Shown: piece after piece, positions 1 to 11,462 of the stretch
How the letters are laid out: each line of letters opens with the position of its first letter
Numbering within the stretch: position 1 is the stretch's first letter
Source: Hydnum rufescens UP504
Lineage: Eukaryota > Basidiomycota > Agaricomycetes > Cantharellales > Hydnaceae
Assembly: GCA_014904985.1 (NCBI GenBank)
Contig: MU129063.1
Coordinates: 1-64,000, forward strand
Length of the DNA: 64,000 nucleotides
Reading direction: 5' to 3'
The notes under the pieces: generated by a model
Database searches by the model: none
The model's input: the letters and a program-made list of their open reading frames with translations, nothing else
What the model was told of the DNA's origin: nothing
Position numbers and translations under genes: made by a program

Positions 1-1629
1 TAATAATCCCCTCCCTTAACAACCCCCGGGGCAAGTGGATTGATTACACTTAGAAGTGCCAGTACATAGGATTCTAATTACAAAAGAAATATGCAATCTC
101 CTTAGTCTTATTGCTGAAGGTAGACTGCTGCTGTAATGGCATTGAGAGGTCCCATGTTCAAACCTGAGTGAGGGTATTTGTTTTTGGCACCTCAGCTCTC
201 ATCACATGGGATGTGCTGGCTCACTGCCCAGTTCAAACTCCGCAGATGAGCTAAGCAGAATTGAAACTCCGAAGATGAGGTAATCATTGACCTAAGTCCA
301 TTCTGTTATAGATTGTTCATGCATCCCAAACCCTATGCCGGATGATGCAATCACATAGCAAATAGTGATGATGACAGTGCCAATGATGAAAATGGGCAGT
401 AATGAGTCTGACTACATTTATCAGAGTCTGGACAGGTGGCAGAGGGGCAAGCGTGAGCTCTGAGGCTGGTGGAGGCCCTATTTCCATATATGGTAACTCA
501 ATTCAATTTGTTGTGACCGTCTAAGTCGCCCAGCCATTGTGACCTGTGACCACAACCTAAGGTTGTAACACTACAGTATACAGCACTTGGCTTCAATAGA
601 ACTTGCCATGTACAGTAAGCTGCATTAGTATATATATACATCCAATCCAAAGTATGGCTCTTGGAGCACTGGCCCCACAGTGGATGGAATTTGGAGTGCA
701 ATGCAATCAAGGCTGGAAAATACTGAAAAACATGAGGCTGACATGAGGCTAAGTCCCTCTAGTGACTCTCTGGCAGTGCTTTCTTCTGAGTGGTGCCCAC
801 CCTTGCATTCCTGGCAGTGAACCAAGTGTGAAGGCATAAGAGGTCTGATAAAATAAGGCTATAGAATCTGAAGTGCTCTCCCCATCCCAGTTGAACTGCC
901 CTGCCAAGGTGGTCTTCTGATCAGTTTGGTGGTTGAATTTGCACCTCTCTGGTTCTGCAACCAGCAGGGAGATTCCTTAGAGGTTTTTCCCTTGAAGATA
1001 GCTACTGTACTCCATAACTGCAGTTGTCTTGTGCCTGTTCTCCACCTCAGACTGCTTTTGGACAAAGGGATCATGGAGTTGTGAGGCAGCTTCTAAAGTG
1101 ACATGAAGTGCATCCTGTGAAAAGCATGCAGTCTGTTTCTGGATTGCAAGCCAAGTTTGACTTGCCATCAGGGCATGAAGATTTGTTGTATCTTTCCATA
1201 CTCCAGCTTGGACTTGAATGGGCTGTCATTATCCCTTGCCACAGTGGATTGCTGATGCTCACCTCTCAACATACCCATTGTCATCTTTGAAGAAGCTATA
1301 AAGCTGGATTGAGAGAACATTGAGGATAGTGGCAGTGAATAGAAGGTAAGAATGTATGAGTGCCAGTGACAATGATGGGAAGAGTGCTCACTGTGAGGGC
1401 TAGGTCTTCAATATCATGCAGATGATTGATAAATGATCCATGGCTGCTGTAGACATGCTTGGTTTGACAGAATGATCTGTCCTTGTTGAAAATATGGCAG
1501 ACAAGATTGAATATTACCTTTATGATTGGGGAGTAAGAAGGGTCATCAAGACCAGATGGGCATGGCAGGAGAGTTTCTTAATGTATTGAATTAGTTTGAG
1601 TGAGGTGGAAAGGAAGGCATCTCTTATGG
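1..1629. other. Repeat-type DNA without a recognisable gene
   Basis: No convincing gene is seen. On the minus strand at 857-1262 three overlapping short frames read like one decayed coding stretch broken by frameshifts, but it matches no family I recognise. A segment of about 35 bp near 272-307 recurs at 11461-11497 next to the Copia tail, so part of this region is dispersed repeat. CpG is rare. Confidence 0.4.
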
Positions 1630-1774
1630 GGCATAAATAAGACTGTATTTACTGCACTCTAGGGTTTTTCAATTGTGTCTGGGTAGCCTACATCTGAGTG
1701 TTTCTAATGGTGGTACTTGGGTATGATGTCTGTGAGTGGCTTGGTTGATGAGATATGGCTGGAGAGAGACCTGG
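1630..1774 (-). repeat. Dispersed repeat, inverted relative to 39556-39860
   Basis: The reverse complement of this stretch matches 39556-39860, with shared blocks around the GCCCCATAAGAGAT motif, the ACCCAGACACAATTG block and the CATATCTCATCAACCAAGCC block. The copy at 39.6 kb carries about 145 extra bases between two of these blocks. The repeat stops exactly where the LTR at 1775 begins, so the LTR inserted into, or was joined to, this repeat. Confidence 0.7.
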
Positions 1775-2620
1775 TGTCAGGGCGACACTGCCATCAAAGC
1801 CACAAACAGAAAGAGGAAAGAGATTAATTAACCACATGCTATTGCAGTGGGAATCCTGAGTATACACCACACAACAAGGGACACACAAGTCTCACACCTA
1901 TCACAGTGGGAATCCTGAGAGATTGAAACTGGTGATCCCCCAACTGCAAAGGGCTATAAATACTATTTCCTGCACACAGCCACCAGCCTTCCAGAGCCTT
2001 CCGCCAGCTTCCATAACCTTCCGGATCCTCCTAGAGTGCTGGCTCCACAGCCCATCAGTCAGCCTCCACAGCCACCATCACTAAGCCTCACTAAGCTGAT
2101 GCAGCTGTGTTACGAATCCTGTGTGCACCTCCACATGGCTATGCCCCAACTTCCATATGTATCCCCCTTAGCGTATGTACTTCCAAGGCAGTGTATGCCT
2201 GGGTACTCCAAAGGTGTCCAAAGTGTCAAAGGACCATAATGATGTGGATGGAGTACAGATTGGGACAGGTGATGTGGATTCAGGGACTGGGGGTAGAGGA
2301 GGAGGAGGGGAGTCTGGATTGGCAACTCCATGGACTCACGTGGGGAGTGAGGGAACAACAGGTGCTGACAAGGGCACCAATGCTGCCACTGGTTGACTAC
2401 CCAGCCCATAGCCTGCTGGCCAAGGCCCAATAGAATGAGGGCAATAATAATAAGAGAAATGCCAATAATGGCAAGGATGACAATAACCCCCTTAGTGAAT
2501 GGAGGGAGAGAGGACATGAGAGCATTTGAAGAAGTAGGTGCCATATGATAGAGTTGATGAAGAATGATACTCTGATGGGTAAGTCCTTAGGCAGAAGCAA
2601 ATGTCAATTTGATCCTGACA
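1775..2620 (+). mobile_element. Solo LTR, family A, copy 1
   Basis: The stretch begins TGTCAGGGCGACAC and ends GATCCTGACA, giving LTR-type TG...CA ends with short inverted termini. It is a near-identical direct copy of 12842-13629 and has a TATA box (TATAAATA) at about 1955. It is about 58 bp longer than copy 2 because a block ending CAGTGGGAATCCTGAG is duplicated at about 1849-1920. No internal retroelement domain adjoins it, so it is a solo LTR. The 5 bp on either side (CCTGG and CCAAT) do not match, so its flanks have been rearranged. The open minus-strand frame at 2110-2544, with one hydrophobic segment, lies wholly inside the LTR. Confidence 0.85.
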
Positions 2621-3029
2621 CCAATGGCCCTGGGCCTGGTTTTTTCATTGTATCAGGGTCCCTATGGGTCCATCCATCCATCTCAGGGACCACCCCCTCC
2701 TGGGCCCCTATTGGGCTGGATGGGGAAATTTTTCTTGGATGTAGTTAATTTAATTTCCACATTTAGGCATTTTTTCAATAGCAATCAGTGTATTATGTAA
2801 CTGGGTATTATCCAAGGTATTATGGGATATTATCTAATGCACCCTTCATTATTAGGCTATCTAATTACCACATTTAGGGATTTTCATATTATAAAATATA
2901 TGTTATCTAACTGGAATAATAAATAATAGCCTGGATGCAAATGGTTTAATGAAATGGGGTTACTGTGGCAGTTACTGTGCCTATGCTAACCATTCCACAG
3001 TAAGGTACTGTTGTTGGTGCAGATATATC
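2621..3029. other. AT-rich DNA, no gene seen
   Basis: This is AT-rich sequence rich in ATTAT and TTATCTAA runs. I see no open frame with coding character and no recognisable repeat other than low-complexity words. Confidence 0.4.
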
Positions 3030-3350
3030 TCACCCTCAGCTGCTGATTTCACCCTGTGGTAAAGGAAACAAACCTACCTAATAAGGAAGGAGGTCTAAAA
3101 TTTCCAGAAATGTTCTGGTGGGGTAGGCATATGATAGGTGATCTCATCTTCCAAATATTTCTTCCCTACATGTGGATTTGAGTCTGTGGTGAAGGAAACA
3201 AACTTATCCTAATAACAAAAAAAATGAAAAAAATTGCAGAAATGTTCTGATAGGATAGGCACATGGTAAGAGTGCCCATTTTCCAAATATCACACCCTCA
3301 GGTGCAGATTTGAGTCTTCAGTGGAGGAAACAAACATACCCTTATAAGGA
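3030..3350. repeat. Three tandem units of about 134 bp
   Basis: The phrase GAGGAAACAAAC or AAGGAAACAAAC recurs at about 3060, 3195 and 3326. It is followed each time by AT-rich sequence and by the related blocks AGAAATGTTCTG and CTTCCAAATAT. The units are diverged (roughly 70-80 percent by eye) and AT-rich, with no coding capacity. The remaining bases up to 3659 hold nothing recognisable. Confidence 0.65.
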
Positions 3351-3659
3351 AATTTGTGGGTTTAAAGCCTCCCTGAAGGTCCAACTGGTGTCCCATGGAC
3401 TGATATGTTACTAGACATATAAATGAGCATCATATCACACAATGGCCCTGATCCCATGCATAGAAGAGTCTCAGATAGGGTTTAAAGTTCTTGATATGGT
3501 GCATTTCAGTATTGTGATCAATCCAACTTTTGACTTCTGTTTTCTTGGACTTCTATGCACTATATAATATCTATATATTAGCTACATGATACTTCTTCCC
3601 TTGCTCCCCCACCTGTTGCATGCTATTGATTGACAGTTGCTGTATTAATTTAATCACAC

Positions 3660-3989
3660 TTGGCAATTGCTGGTGTTGAGTCTGTGTCAACTTGATGCCA
3701 CCTCCAAGGAGACTGAGCTGCCCCTGCAGCAACTCGGTCATACTTGAGGTGGTTAGTCTCCAGCATCCAGTGGCTGGATTTGATGTAATTGCATGGTGAC
3801 CCTGCAAGCATCAATCTACCTGCTGTTTTGGCTGTGTTGTGTCTGTGTTGACTTGATGCCATCTCTGAGGAGACAGACCTGCCCCTGTGGCAACTCTGTC
3901 ATACTTGAGGCAGTTAGCCTCCAGCATGCAGGGGCTGGATTTGATGTAATTGAGTGGTGACCCAGCAAGCATCAATCCAGCTGCTGTTT
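3660..3989. repeat. 161-bp tandem satellite, left part
   Basis: Two units with a 161-bp period are seen (TCTGTGTCAACTTGATGCC at 3681, TCTGTGTTGACTTGATGCC at 3842). Each contains GGAGACTGAGCTGCCCCTG or a close variant and the block GCTGGATTTGATGTAATT. The array is interrupted at 3990 by the transposon and resumes at 10365. Confidence 0.85.
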
Positions 3990-4701
3990 CATCAGGAAAT
4001 CCCCCCAAAAAGTCTTGGGGTCCAGAGCTGCTCTATTGCTCCAGACCTTCCAGACCTTTCGGACCACCTAGACCCCAGAGACCATATTTGGGACCTTCTG
4101 CGGCTCAACATTGGGATGTTATCTCTGGTCAGGGGGGTCAAATTACTCAGAACACTTTGATAGGTCGGGGGTGGCCCGAGCACTGTTCACTTGAAAGGAT
4201 ATAAAATATGGATATCAGCAGAATGTAACATTGAACATTGTAACTTGCAATCTTTAGAATCTAGTGCAATACAGTCCACTGCAAACCACCAAGCAAGCCC
4301 TAGGGGCATAGAGTAAGGATTAAAGTCTGGTGTGAATTGTGAGCAAATGAGTGATGGCAACATGGCTTAGGGACTTTGACATCACCCAACATACCAGCCC
4401 ACAACTAGGTCGGGTCCCAGCGTCATTCTCATGTTGTTGCTGCTGATGGTCATAATGGGATAATGAGTGTGTGGGCCATGAAGAGTGCTGGTAGGGTGGA
4501 AGTGTGAACATGATGGGGGAAGAGCAGCTGTGGCATAGGGGGAGGGGTCATGAGTACGAACAATGAGGATGAACAATGAGAATAGAAATCATTGACCAAC
4601 CATGTTCAGCACAGGCACCGGTAATCCTCATGGCTTGCAAAGGAATTGATGTAGAAGGATTTAACCTTCATGTAACAATTATCCTTGTTAATCATATCAT
4701 C

Positions 4702-7700
4702 TCATGTACCTGTGAGCACAGGTGAGAGAGGGCACAGCAGCTTGATTCGGTCAAGCCTTATAATTCCCGACTTCTGAACTTCGGCACTAGTAGTCTCTTG
4801 ATCGATATGAAAAAGTTTGATGTCATGGGCTGGGAAGGAAGGGATTTTGGTGTACCAAAGAATGTGTGCATAGAATAGATGCTCAGCATCAGGGTCTCCA
4901 CACTTCTTGTGGGTTCGGAATATCAACTGCAATTCTGCTACACAGTATTCTGGATAGATAAATACACTGTCACTAATGCAAAGTAAAGCCTTCAGCTAGA
5001 CAAAGAACTCTACATACTATGTATTCCCTGAGCATCAGGGTTCACCAAGACAAAAACTGGGTCAAATTGACTTGCATGTGTGTCATCGGCAGGTTTGCAA
5101 TGGACGGTTTTGTATGTCGGTTTGTAGAATTCATTGAATGAAGGTGTCATGAGTCGAAAACTCATCCACACATCCAAGCTGTGAAATTCATCAGGAAGGG
5201 AGTCCATGTCGTAATCCCATCATCGCCCAGCAGAGGTCCCATCTTCTTGCTGTATGACCATGTGGCAGATAGCTGATACAAGATCAGGAATATCATACTG
5301 AATGACAAGGGACTCAACCATTACTTTCTGATGAGGTGCTACTTGAGCAAGCCTTATACCCAGGGTTTGCAGTTTTCGTAAGGTGGGATCAGCTGTACCT
5401 GTCAGAGCTGTTGGGATGTGTTCGGTGCGTCCCTCATTGTCACTCGCAGACTGAGTGTCATCTTGTTGACTACGATTGCGCCAGGCCATATACGCAGCAT
5501 GGAGGTATACCCTTTCTTGAATATCAAGGATCCAAATGATTTGCTTCTCAAAGTTCCGACGGTTCGTTTTGTTGTATGGGTCCTTACACATTACGATGTG
5601 GAGGCTCTCTGGAGTGTTGGCCGTGAAGTTGATAGGGACCCCATTAATTTGCATATCATCAAGGAAATGAGGGAGAGCATGGAATTTTGGTGTGTTGATA
5701 TGGTCGGCATCTCCACGAGATCCATTCCAAATGAATATGGCTTTGTTGGTGTGAATCGCATCCAGGCATGTTGCCATCTCCTGCAATGTTTCATCAGTAT
5801 GCAGAGGGTACTGTGCCATGTAGATGTAATCAAGGAGACTCCAAATAGTCTTGATGACTTGTCCGCTTGCCCCATTAGCACCAGCCATTGCGTTAAGGAC
5901 AGATTTCTGTAAATTTCGATGGTCAACCCCGGATGTTTGGGAAAGATGGGATATACCAGAGTCGAAGTGTTGGAGATTATTTTTTGGTTGAGCGATGAGT
6001 CTCTTGTCAAGCTCGGAAACACCAATCGAGCTTGCTATCCACTTGGCAGGGTGGTCCCAAAAAAACTTATGGCAACCATGCAGGAGGTCTTGGATGATGA
6101 ATCGCAAAGGATCTACCCCCAGACCCTCCCAGCACGGGTGCTCAATACTTCCTGATAGTCCAGGTGATAGTCCTGGTGCATCCATGAGGTCACATCACTG
6201 GATTCTTTTTACTTCCTGATAGAATTCCCATGTTGATGCACTAGGGTACTTAGCGCACACCAATGTCAATGTTTCGAGTGTCGAGTTTCCTGTACATATG
6301 GTGAAGTTTTTGTGTGCCTGAAGGTCATTGTGGCTGACCATACACACTGGGCAAGACCACTGGGAAACCCCAGCGATTAACAGTTGCTCCTCTAGGTCTG
6401 CTATCCAAGCCATGAGGATGGGCATACAGTGTTGGTGATAACCATCAGGGCCTGTGACCACCTGTAGCCGTCGTTGCTCAATCCTTAATGGTTCCAGAAC
6501 AATCTGCATACAGGCATGGAAAAGGCACTTTTGAAGAATTCCAGGCATGCGCTCGGCTTCAAGTTTCATTCCTGACGAGGTGAATGATGTATTGGCAAAT
6601 TTCAATGTAGGTATTTTGGCCACTAACATCCATCCTCCGTGAGTAGTCTTCTGATGAATGTGGTTTTGAATATTTCTGAGGGTGAGATATACCGCATGCA
6701 TGCTTTTATTGCCAGAATAGTTCATCAAGTGTGTTTTGTCCGAAGCCAAGATAATCCCAAGAATGGTGGAGCCATTTGGTAAACTCACCTATATACCAGG
6801 TGTGTTAGGTTAATGACAAAATCAGATTCATAATCTACCTGTTGTCTATGCCACTCATCCACGGTTGTCATTTCATGGTACACATGAGTAACACCATCAG
6901 ACTTAAAAACATGCATAGGTGCAAAGTCCATACAGTCGGCAAATGTTGGGTTTTCAAATAGGTATTCTGCAAGTGCAACAGGATTGCGGTAAAACAAGAG
7001 CTGGGGTTCATTGGGTGCTTCAGGAAGTTCAATCGTTGTGGATTTCCATTCTGGGCCCTCAGGCATCTTCTAAATCAGGGCATGCATTGTTTGTGCAGAT
7101 GAGAAACTTAGTGGTCTGTTTTTTTGGACCTGAGAGGTATCCTGTCAGTATCTTGCTTTAAGAGGGGTGAATCTGATTGCTCACCCAATTTGTTTGAAGG
7201 AAATTATTAATATGCTTTTGTGACAGTTGCGAAGTCACCAACCATTCAACCAATTCCCACTCATCCCTGCTAGCCCATGGCACGAATGGCATCCCTGGGT
7301 CTTCCTGAGCTTTGAGCTGTTCCCACTGTGTCAGGAACCGAGATGAGTAAGTGTGACCTGCATTTGCATCGATATGGACAATATAGTCCCCAGTTGATTC
7401 TACATCAACACCATTGTGGCTGGCAATCGTTATTGGATCTTCTCTTCTTTGTTCTGAGTTCCCATACCCATTGTCGAATTGGGCATCATTGTGATTTGAA
7501 TCTGACTGGCCTCTGGGAGGACTATTGGGGACAGTGCCAATCTGAATGCTGGGACCTGAAGTTTGAAATCCAGTCTGGGTTGTGTTTGGGATAGGAGCCG
7601 CAGATGCTAGGGTATGTACATCGCGTGCTTCACAGCATTTTGGATTGTGAAAATAGTGATTAGCAAGTCCACCACCACCAGCATTGAAAGAGCGACTGCA

Positions 7701-7781
7701 GTAGTTACACATCACAAGAAGGTCATGTCCATGTTGCTGCTTTTGAGTGCTGGGGATATTCTGGGATTCCATGGGGTACAT
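4702..7781 (-). CDS. Plavaka-family transposase, nearly intact
   Basis: This is the transposase of the surrounding element, a DDE-type enzyme expected to cut the TIRs in the nucleus. Exon blocks in order are 7781-7158 (N-terminal zinc-finger-like CNYCSRSF...H..NPKC, then the WELVEWL block), 7066-6785 (LFYRNPVALAEYL), 6788-6195 (LPNGSTILGIILASDKT), 6185-5220 (QDLLHG, HTDETLQEM, NTPESLHI), 5207-5010 and 4932-4702. The likely catalytic acids are retained: D in SDKT, D in QDLLHG and E in PESLH. GT-AG introns of about 50-60 bp can be placed between blocks, for example after HRQQ. There is one in-frame TGA at 5220-5222, and the reading frame continues past it with family-like sequence. Translation may stop there, or the gene may be freshly inactivated. 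Confidence 0.8.
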
Positions 7782-7890
7782 CGATTTTTGATCAGATTTA
7801 AGTTTGGTCTTGTTTTGAATGTTGAAATTTTTTTTACGCCTAAGGTGTTCATCAATTTCCTCCTCAAGTCAACTTTGCTCTCCTTGTCTC
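7782..7890. promoter_or_regulatory. Shared bidirectional promoter region of the transposon
   Basis: This is the 109 bp between the start codons of the two divergent genes. It is T-rich on the plus strand, with no clear TATA box. Inferred from position only. Confidence 0.35.
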
Positions 7891-10118
7891 ATGGAATGGC
7901 AGAATACACGAATGCAGACTGGGGCAAAGACAGGCAAAACTCGTGACCCCAATAATACAGCAAAGCCACCCATCCCTCCTCCCCTCACTGAGACCCAACG
8001 TGCCCACCAATCTGAGGCTGCTAAAAAAGGCCAGGAAACTCGCAAAAAAAAGGCTGCTGCTCAAGAGTTTACAGCTACAGCTAACATGGAAGCCAGTATG
8101 TCTGGCTTGGGGTCTGCTGCCATGAATATGAGTGCCATGGACGGACCACATATCCCATCAACTGGTGAAACAGTGGGAGAATATCATACATGTGTTGAGG
8201 CTCAGAGAGCCTATACACTGCAGCTCAAGAATGACTTCCTTCGCCAGGAACATGAGCTCTTCAAAATTGGTTTTGTTGGGGACCCCCAGAGAAAAGTATG
8301 TATTCTTTTCTGGTAAAATGTAGAAGTTGCATGTCTTGACCCTAATCTTTACTTCTCCAGGGCGCAAAGTCAGCTACACCCAAGGGTGATGCCCATCTTG
8401 AACCTAACAAAGGTTGTGTTCTTGCCTTCCAATCTGTGTCTTCTGTATGAGGCTAATCAACTACTAGATGATGAAAACTCTGAATCAGATGGGCAAGAGA
8501 TGGATGGAGTTGACAATTATCTGGGCAGTAACTGTACTCATAGAAAATTTTATTGCCTTCAGTGCTAACAGGAACCTTAATTGTTCAGATGATGGCATGG
8601 GTGATAGGGATAATGATGATGACTTGCATACCAAGTCATCCCTAGTCCAAAGGGGAGTATCAGCATGAGGTAACCAAAAGGCAAGTTACATGGTGTATTA
8701 AAACTGTTCATCAGTTCTTACATTTCCATAGATTGCCAGTGCATTCTTTGATGATGATGGGATGGGATCAGCCCCACGAGTGAATGGTATGTATAAGTGC
8801 CCAATCAACAAACATGGGAGTGATTCCATGAGCTTGAAAAAGCAGAAAAAGGTACTTCTTGCATCAAAAAGCTACAAATACTAAGTATCCTAACATATAT
8901 GTATATACCCACAGAATCACCACATACTCTCAAGCCTTGATCAAATGAAGGAACCCATTACCATTCCACAGAGGCACTCTCGGCACCTGTCAACCTCATC
9001 AGCAATTTCAACCAGCTCAAACTTGAGCAATGGCCTTGGACTGGATGTTCCCTCAGATAATGAGGATGAGAAACCAACACTCAAGGCAACAGCTCATAGG
9101 CGACTCACTATCAAGCAGCTGAAATCAGATACAAACCCACATCTTGCGCTCATTGTTGAGGCCATAAAAAGGGATTTCAACCTCTTCTTACTCACAAAGA
9201 ATATGTTCCCAGATGACAATGAATCACGTCTTCAAATAATTCAAGCAATCAAATCCACATTTGATACCTATCCCCATATTCCCCCTTTTGTTCTGCCCCC
9301 AATTGTCTTCTCAACAGCAAGTCTAATTATCTGTTTCATTTTGGGGACTAATGTTACACCCAATAACTAGATGATTCATGGGGCATCAAGTTTCCAAAAT
9401 AAGTGGAAGCAGATTGCGCAAAAGGATGTTCCCCATATTTACAGATTCCATGGCCTTCCCCCAACAGACACCGCTACAATAGTGGAAGCCACACTGCACC
9501 ATCAATCGTATAAATTTGAAGATTTTGAAGATTATTCGGATGCTGTCAGTCGATTTACTTTGATTGGTGACTTAGCACTGATGTTTGTTCCTTTCAGGGA
9601 ATTTGCTTGGGGGCATTGCGGCACCCATCTATTAAGGACATTGTGGCCCAATTCTTCAAGGCGAAGGACACCCGTATTGTAGCTGCAACCATCATCCTGG
9701 TCTTTGTGGCCCAACTCCCCAAGGCCTTGGCTATGATTTTGACTGTTGTGAGTTCTCAGAGATGTCTCTAAAATTACGGTATAAACTGACACCTCCGCTC
9801 TAGATCCATAATGTCCTTGACTCATGGAAGTCTGGCTCGTACGACATTGTGAATCTTAGTTATGTCTTATACATCAAGACCTATCTCCAACATATCAAGT
9901 GGATCAACCAATGGAAAGCAAAGTGTACAATGGAATGGAATAAGATCCAGTTGGAGTTGGAAATGGTGGCAAAGTCAGTGTCCCACCTCTGTTCCCTATG
10001 TGCGAAAACTAATTATTCTCCAGGTCTAGCTCTGGCGTCAAATCAGAGGAGGAGGATTTCGTCCTGTTGGACACAGATTGATGGGCTTTATAAATCCTTG
10101 TACCATAGTTCACAATAA
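7891..10118 (+). CDS. DUF6532-like protein carried by the transposon, multi-exon
   Basis: The reading frame can be followed through about eight exons joined by GT-AG introns, for example 8297-8360 and 9755-9805. The N-terminal exon (from MEWQNTRMQTG) is basic and rich in Lys and Ala. The middle exons are acidic (DDENSESDGQEMDG). The exon from 8917 carries a Ser-rich stretch and then RRLTIKQLKSDTNPHLALIV, which resembles the start of DUF6532. The last exons (GICLGALRHPSIKDIVAQFF, LAMILTVIHNVLDSWKSG) match the C-terminal half of that family. The function of DUF6532 is unknown. A TAG at 9368-9370 interrupts the DUF6532 part, either a nonsense mutation or part of an intron ending there. The gene is divergent from the transposase. 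The family assignment is from memory, and the exon borders are approximate. Confidence 0.6.
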
Positions 10119-10364
10119 TTGAAAGTGCCATTACAATATAGCCATTAGTATTGGGACCACCAGAGGCCCCTGAGCCAAAGACCCAATAGTGTTTAAGACC
10201 TATGGGAGTGTTCCTAGCATGATGACCCGAAAACCTACAGACCTCCAGACAAAATAGGTCTGTCAGGACACTCATGAGAGACACACCTTCTTTATATGGG
10301 TCTGATGGTCAGGACCCTCCAGACCCTCCAGACCTTCCTGAGAAGTCTGGGGGTTTTCCTGATG

Positions 10365-10540
10365 TTGGCTGTGTTGAGTCTGTGTCAACTTGACACCACC
10401 TCTGAGGAGACTGAGCTGCCCCTGCAGCAATTCTGTCATACTTGAGGTGGTTAATCTTCAGCATCTGGGGGCTGGATTTGTTGTAATTACATGGTGACCC
10501 TGCAAGCATCAATCCTGCTGCTCTTTTGGCTGGGCACACC
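10365..10540. repeat. 161-bp tandem satellite, right part
   Basis: This continues the satellite of 3660-3989 after the transposon, with TCTGTGTCAACTTGACACC at 10378 and the block GGGGCTGGATTTGTTGTAAT. Joining 3989 to 10365 recreates a normal unit junction (CTGCTGTTTTGGCTGTG). Confidence 0.85.
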
Positions 10541-11061
10541 CTGAATCACATTCTAGGGGGAACCCTTAACTTTTTTTTTTGACTTTGGACTTATATGAAA
10601 GGCCTTGACTCCCTCTTTCCAATGGTCCTGGTTGTGATGAAATTGGAGCAGTGGTTCATCTTTTATGGGCACTTTTCTCCTTGATGAGCTGGCAGCCATA
10701 TCTCCCCCATTTATGGACCAATTTCTTTTGTTTTTGTACCATTATGTTGGTCTCATTGAGCTCTATCCTCATCTCTGAGGATGATTATTTTGGTGCCCCC
10801 TGTGTGGAGCTGCCTCATATTTCCTGTTTTTGGCATCCTCACCAACCTCCTGCCATCAATTCTGCATGGATTGTGATGTGGGTACCACCATTCAATGCAC
10901 CTTGATCATCTCTTTCCATTGAACTCATTTTCAATGCAATATGAGTTCTTCTTACATTATGGGCATTTTTCTCTCAAATTACCTGATATTCACACCCAAC
11001 CAGCCTCTTTGTTTAGTTTTTGCCCTAAGCATACACCATCTAACATGTATAAAAGGTAATG
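10541..11061. other. Low-coding DNA between satellite and LTR remnant
   Basis: A T-run at about 10571 is followed by CpG-poor sequence. One plus-strand open frame (10651-10905) has no family resemblance and looks fortuitous. Confidence 0.35.
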
Positions 11062-11276
11062 TGTTAGAGTTTGGGGCAGAAGTGAAGAATACTAAGCATG
11101 GTGAATTGTGGCACAGAGCACTTGTAATATACATAATATACAGATGGACTGTGCATCGGGCACATTACATGGGATTTGGACCTACATGGGTTGGCTGCCC
11201 AAGCCTAGCTAGAAAAAGAAAGAGTTGGACTGTGGATGTCTCGGGATGGCATCTGTACCGGTGTAATATCCTAACA
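11062..11276 (-). mobile_element. Copia LTR
   Basis: On the minus strand it begins TGTTAGGATATTACACC, directly after the purine-rich GGGGGAG that follows the Pol stop codon, and ends CTCTAACA at 11062. TG...CA ends plus an adjoining polypurine tract and Pol tail identify the 3' LTR of a Ty1/Copia element. It is 215 bp. The rest of the element is missing. Confidence 0.75.
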
Positions 11277-11462
11277 CTCCCCCTCAGACCGAGCACATAC
11301 CCAGATCCTCCCTAAACCTCCAAAACTTCAGGCATGGGAGAGCCTTTGTAAATATATCGGCCGTCATTTCTTCAGTGGGGCACCAGAGGATGTCAACAGT
11401 CCTGGATTTGATGGTCTCATGTATGAAATGGTGCCAGATATTGATGTGTTTGGAACGCACAT
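11277..11462 (-). pseudogene. Ty1/Copia Pol C-terminus (RNase H end), truncated
   Basis: The minus frame reads RSKHINIWHHFIHETIKSR, then VDILWCPTEEMTADIFTKAL, then PCLKFWRFREDLGMCSV and a stop. RSKHIDIRxHFIRE...TxDIxTKALP is the hallmark of the last 60 residues of Copia polyprotein, after the RNase H domain that degrades the RNA template. The stop is followed by a polypurine tract and the LTR. The 5' side ends abruptly at about 11462, where a short dispersed repeat also found near 272 begins, so everything upstream of RNase H is lost. Confidence 0.8.

Larger units (their letters stand above)
3990..10364. mobile_element. Complete Plavaka-type DNA transposon with two divergent genes
   Basis: The boundaries are set by terminal inverted repeats of about 17 bp: CATCAGGAAATCCCCCCA on the left and, on the opposite strand of the right end, CATCAGGAAAACCCCCA. 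Both ends sit inside a 161-bp satellite unit that runs on across the element, with at most 1-2 T bases duplicated at the join. Subterminal CCAGACC motifs cluster at 4041-4075 and 10250-10337, as in CACTA-like elements. The element carries a Plavaka transposase on minus (4702-7781) and a DUF6532-like gene on plus (7891-10118). CpG is much commoner inside than in the flanks, so the insertion is probably recent. Positions 4090-4700 and 10119-10364 are non-coding terminal regions. Confidence 0.85.

Noticed and set aside
120..180. Possible tRNA-derived SINE (GTCCCATGTTCAAACCTG)
   Set aside because: Only a weak B-box-like word, with no A-box at correct spacing; a similar word near 12070 is not flanked by shared sequence.
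9371..9682. Separate gene starting at MIHGASSF
   Set aside because: It continues the reading frame of the DUF6532-like gene directly after the TAG and is joined to the next exon by a GT-AG intron, so it is part of that gene.
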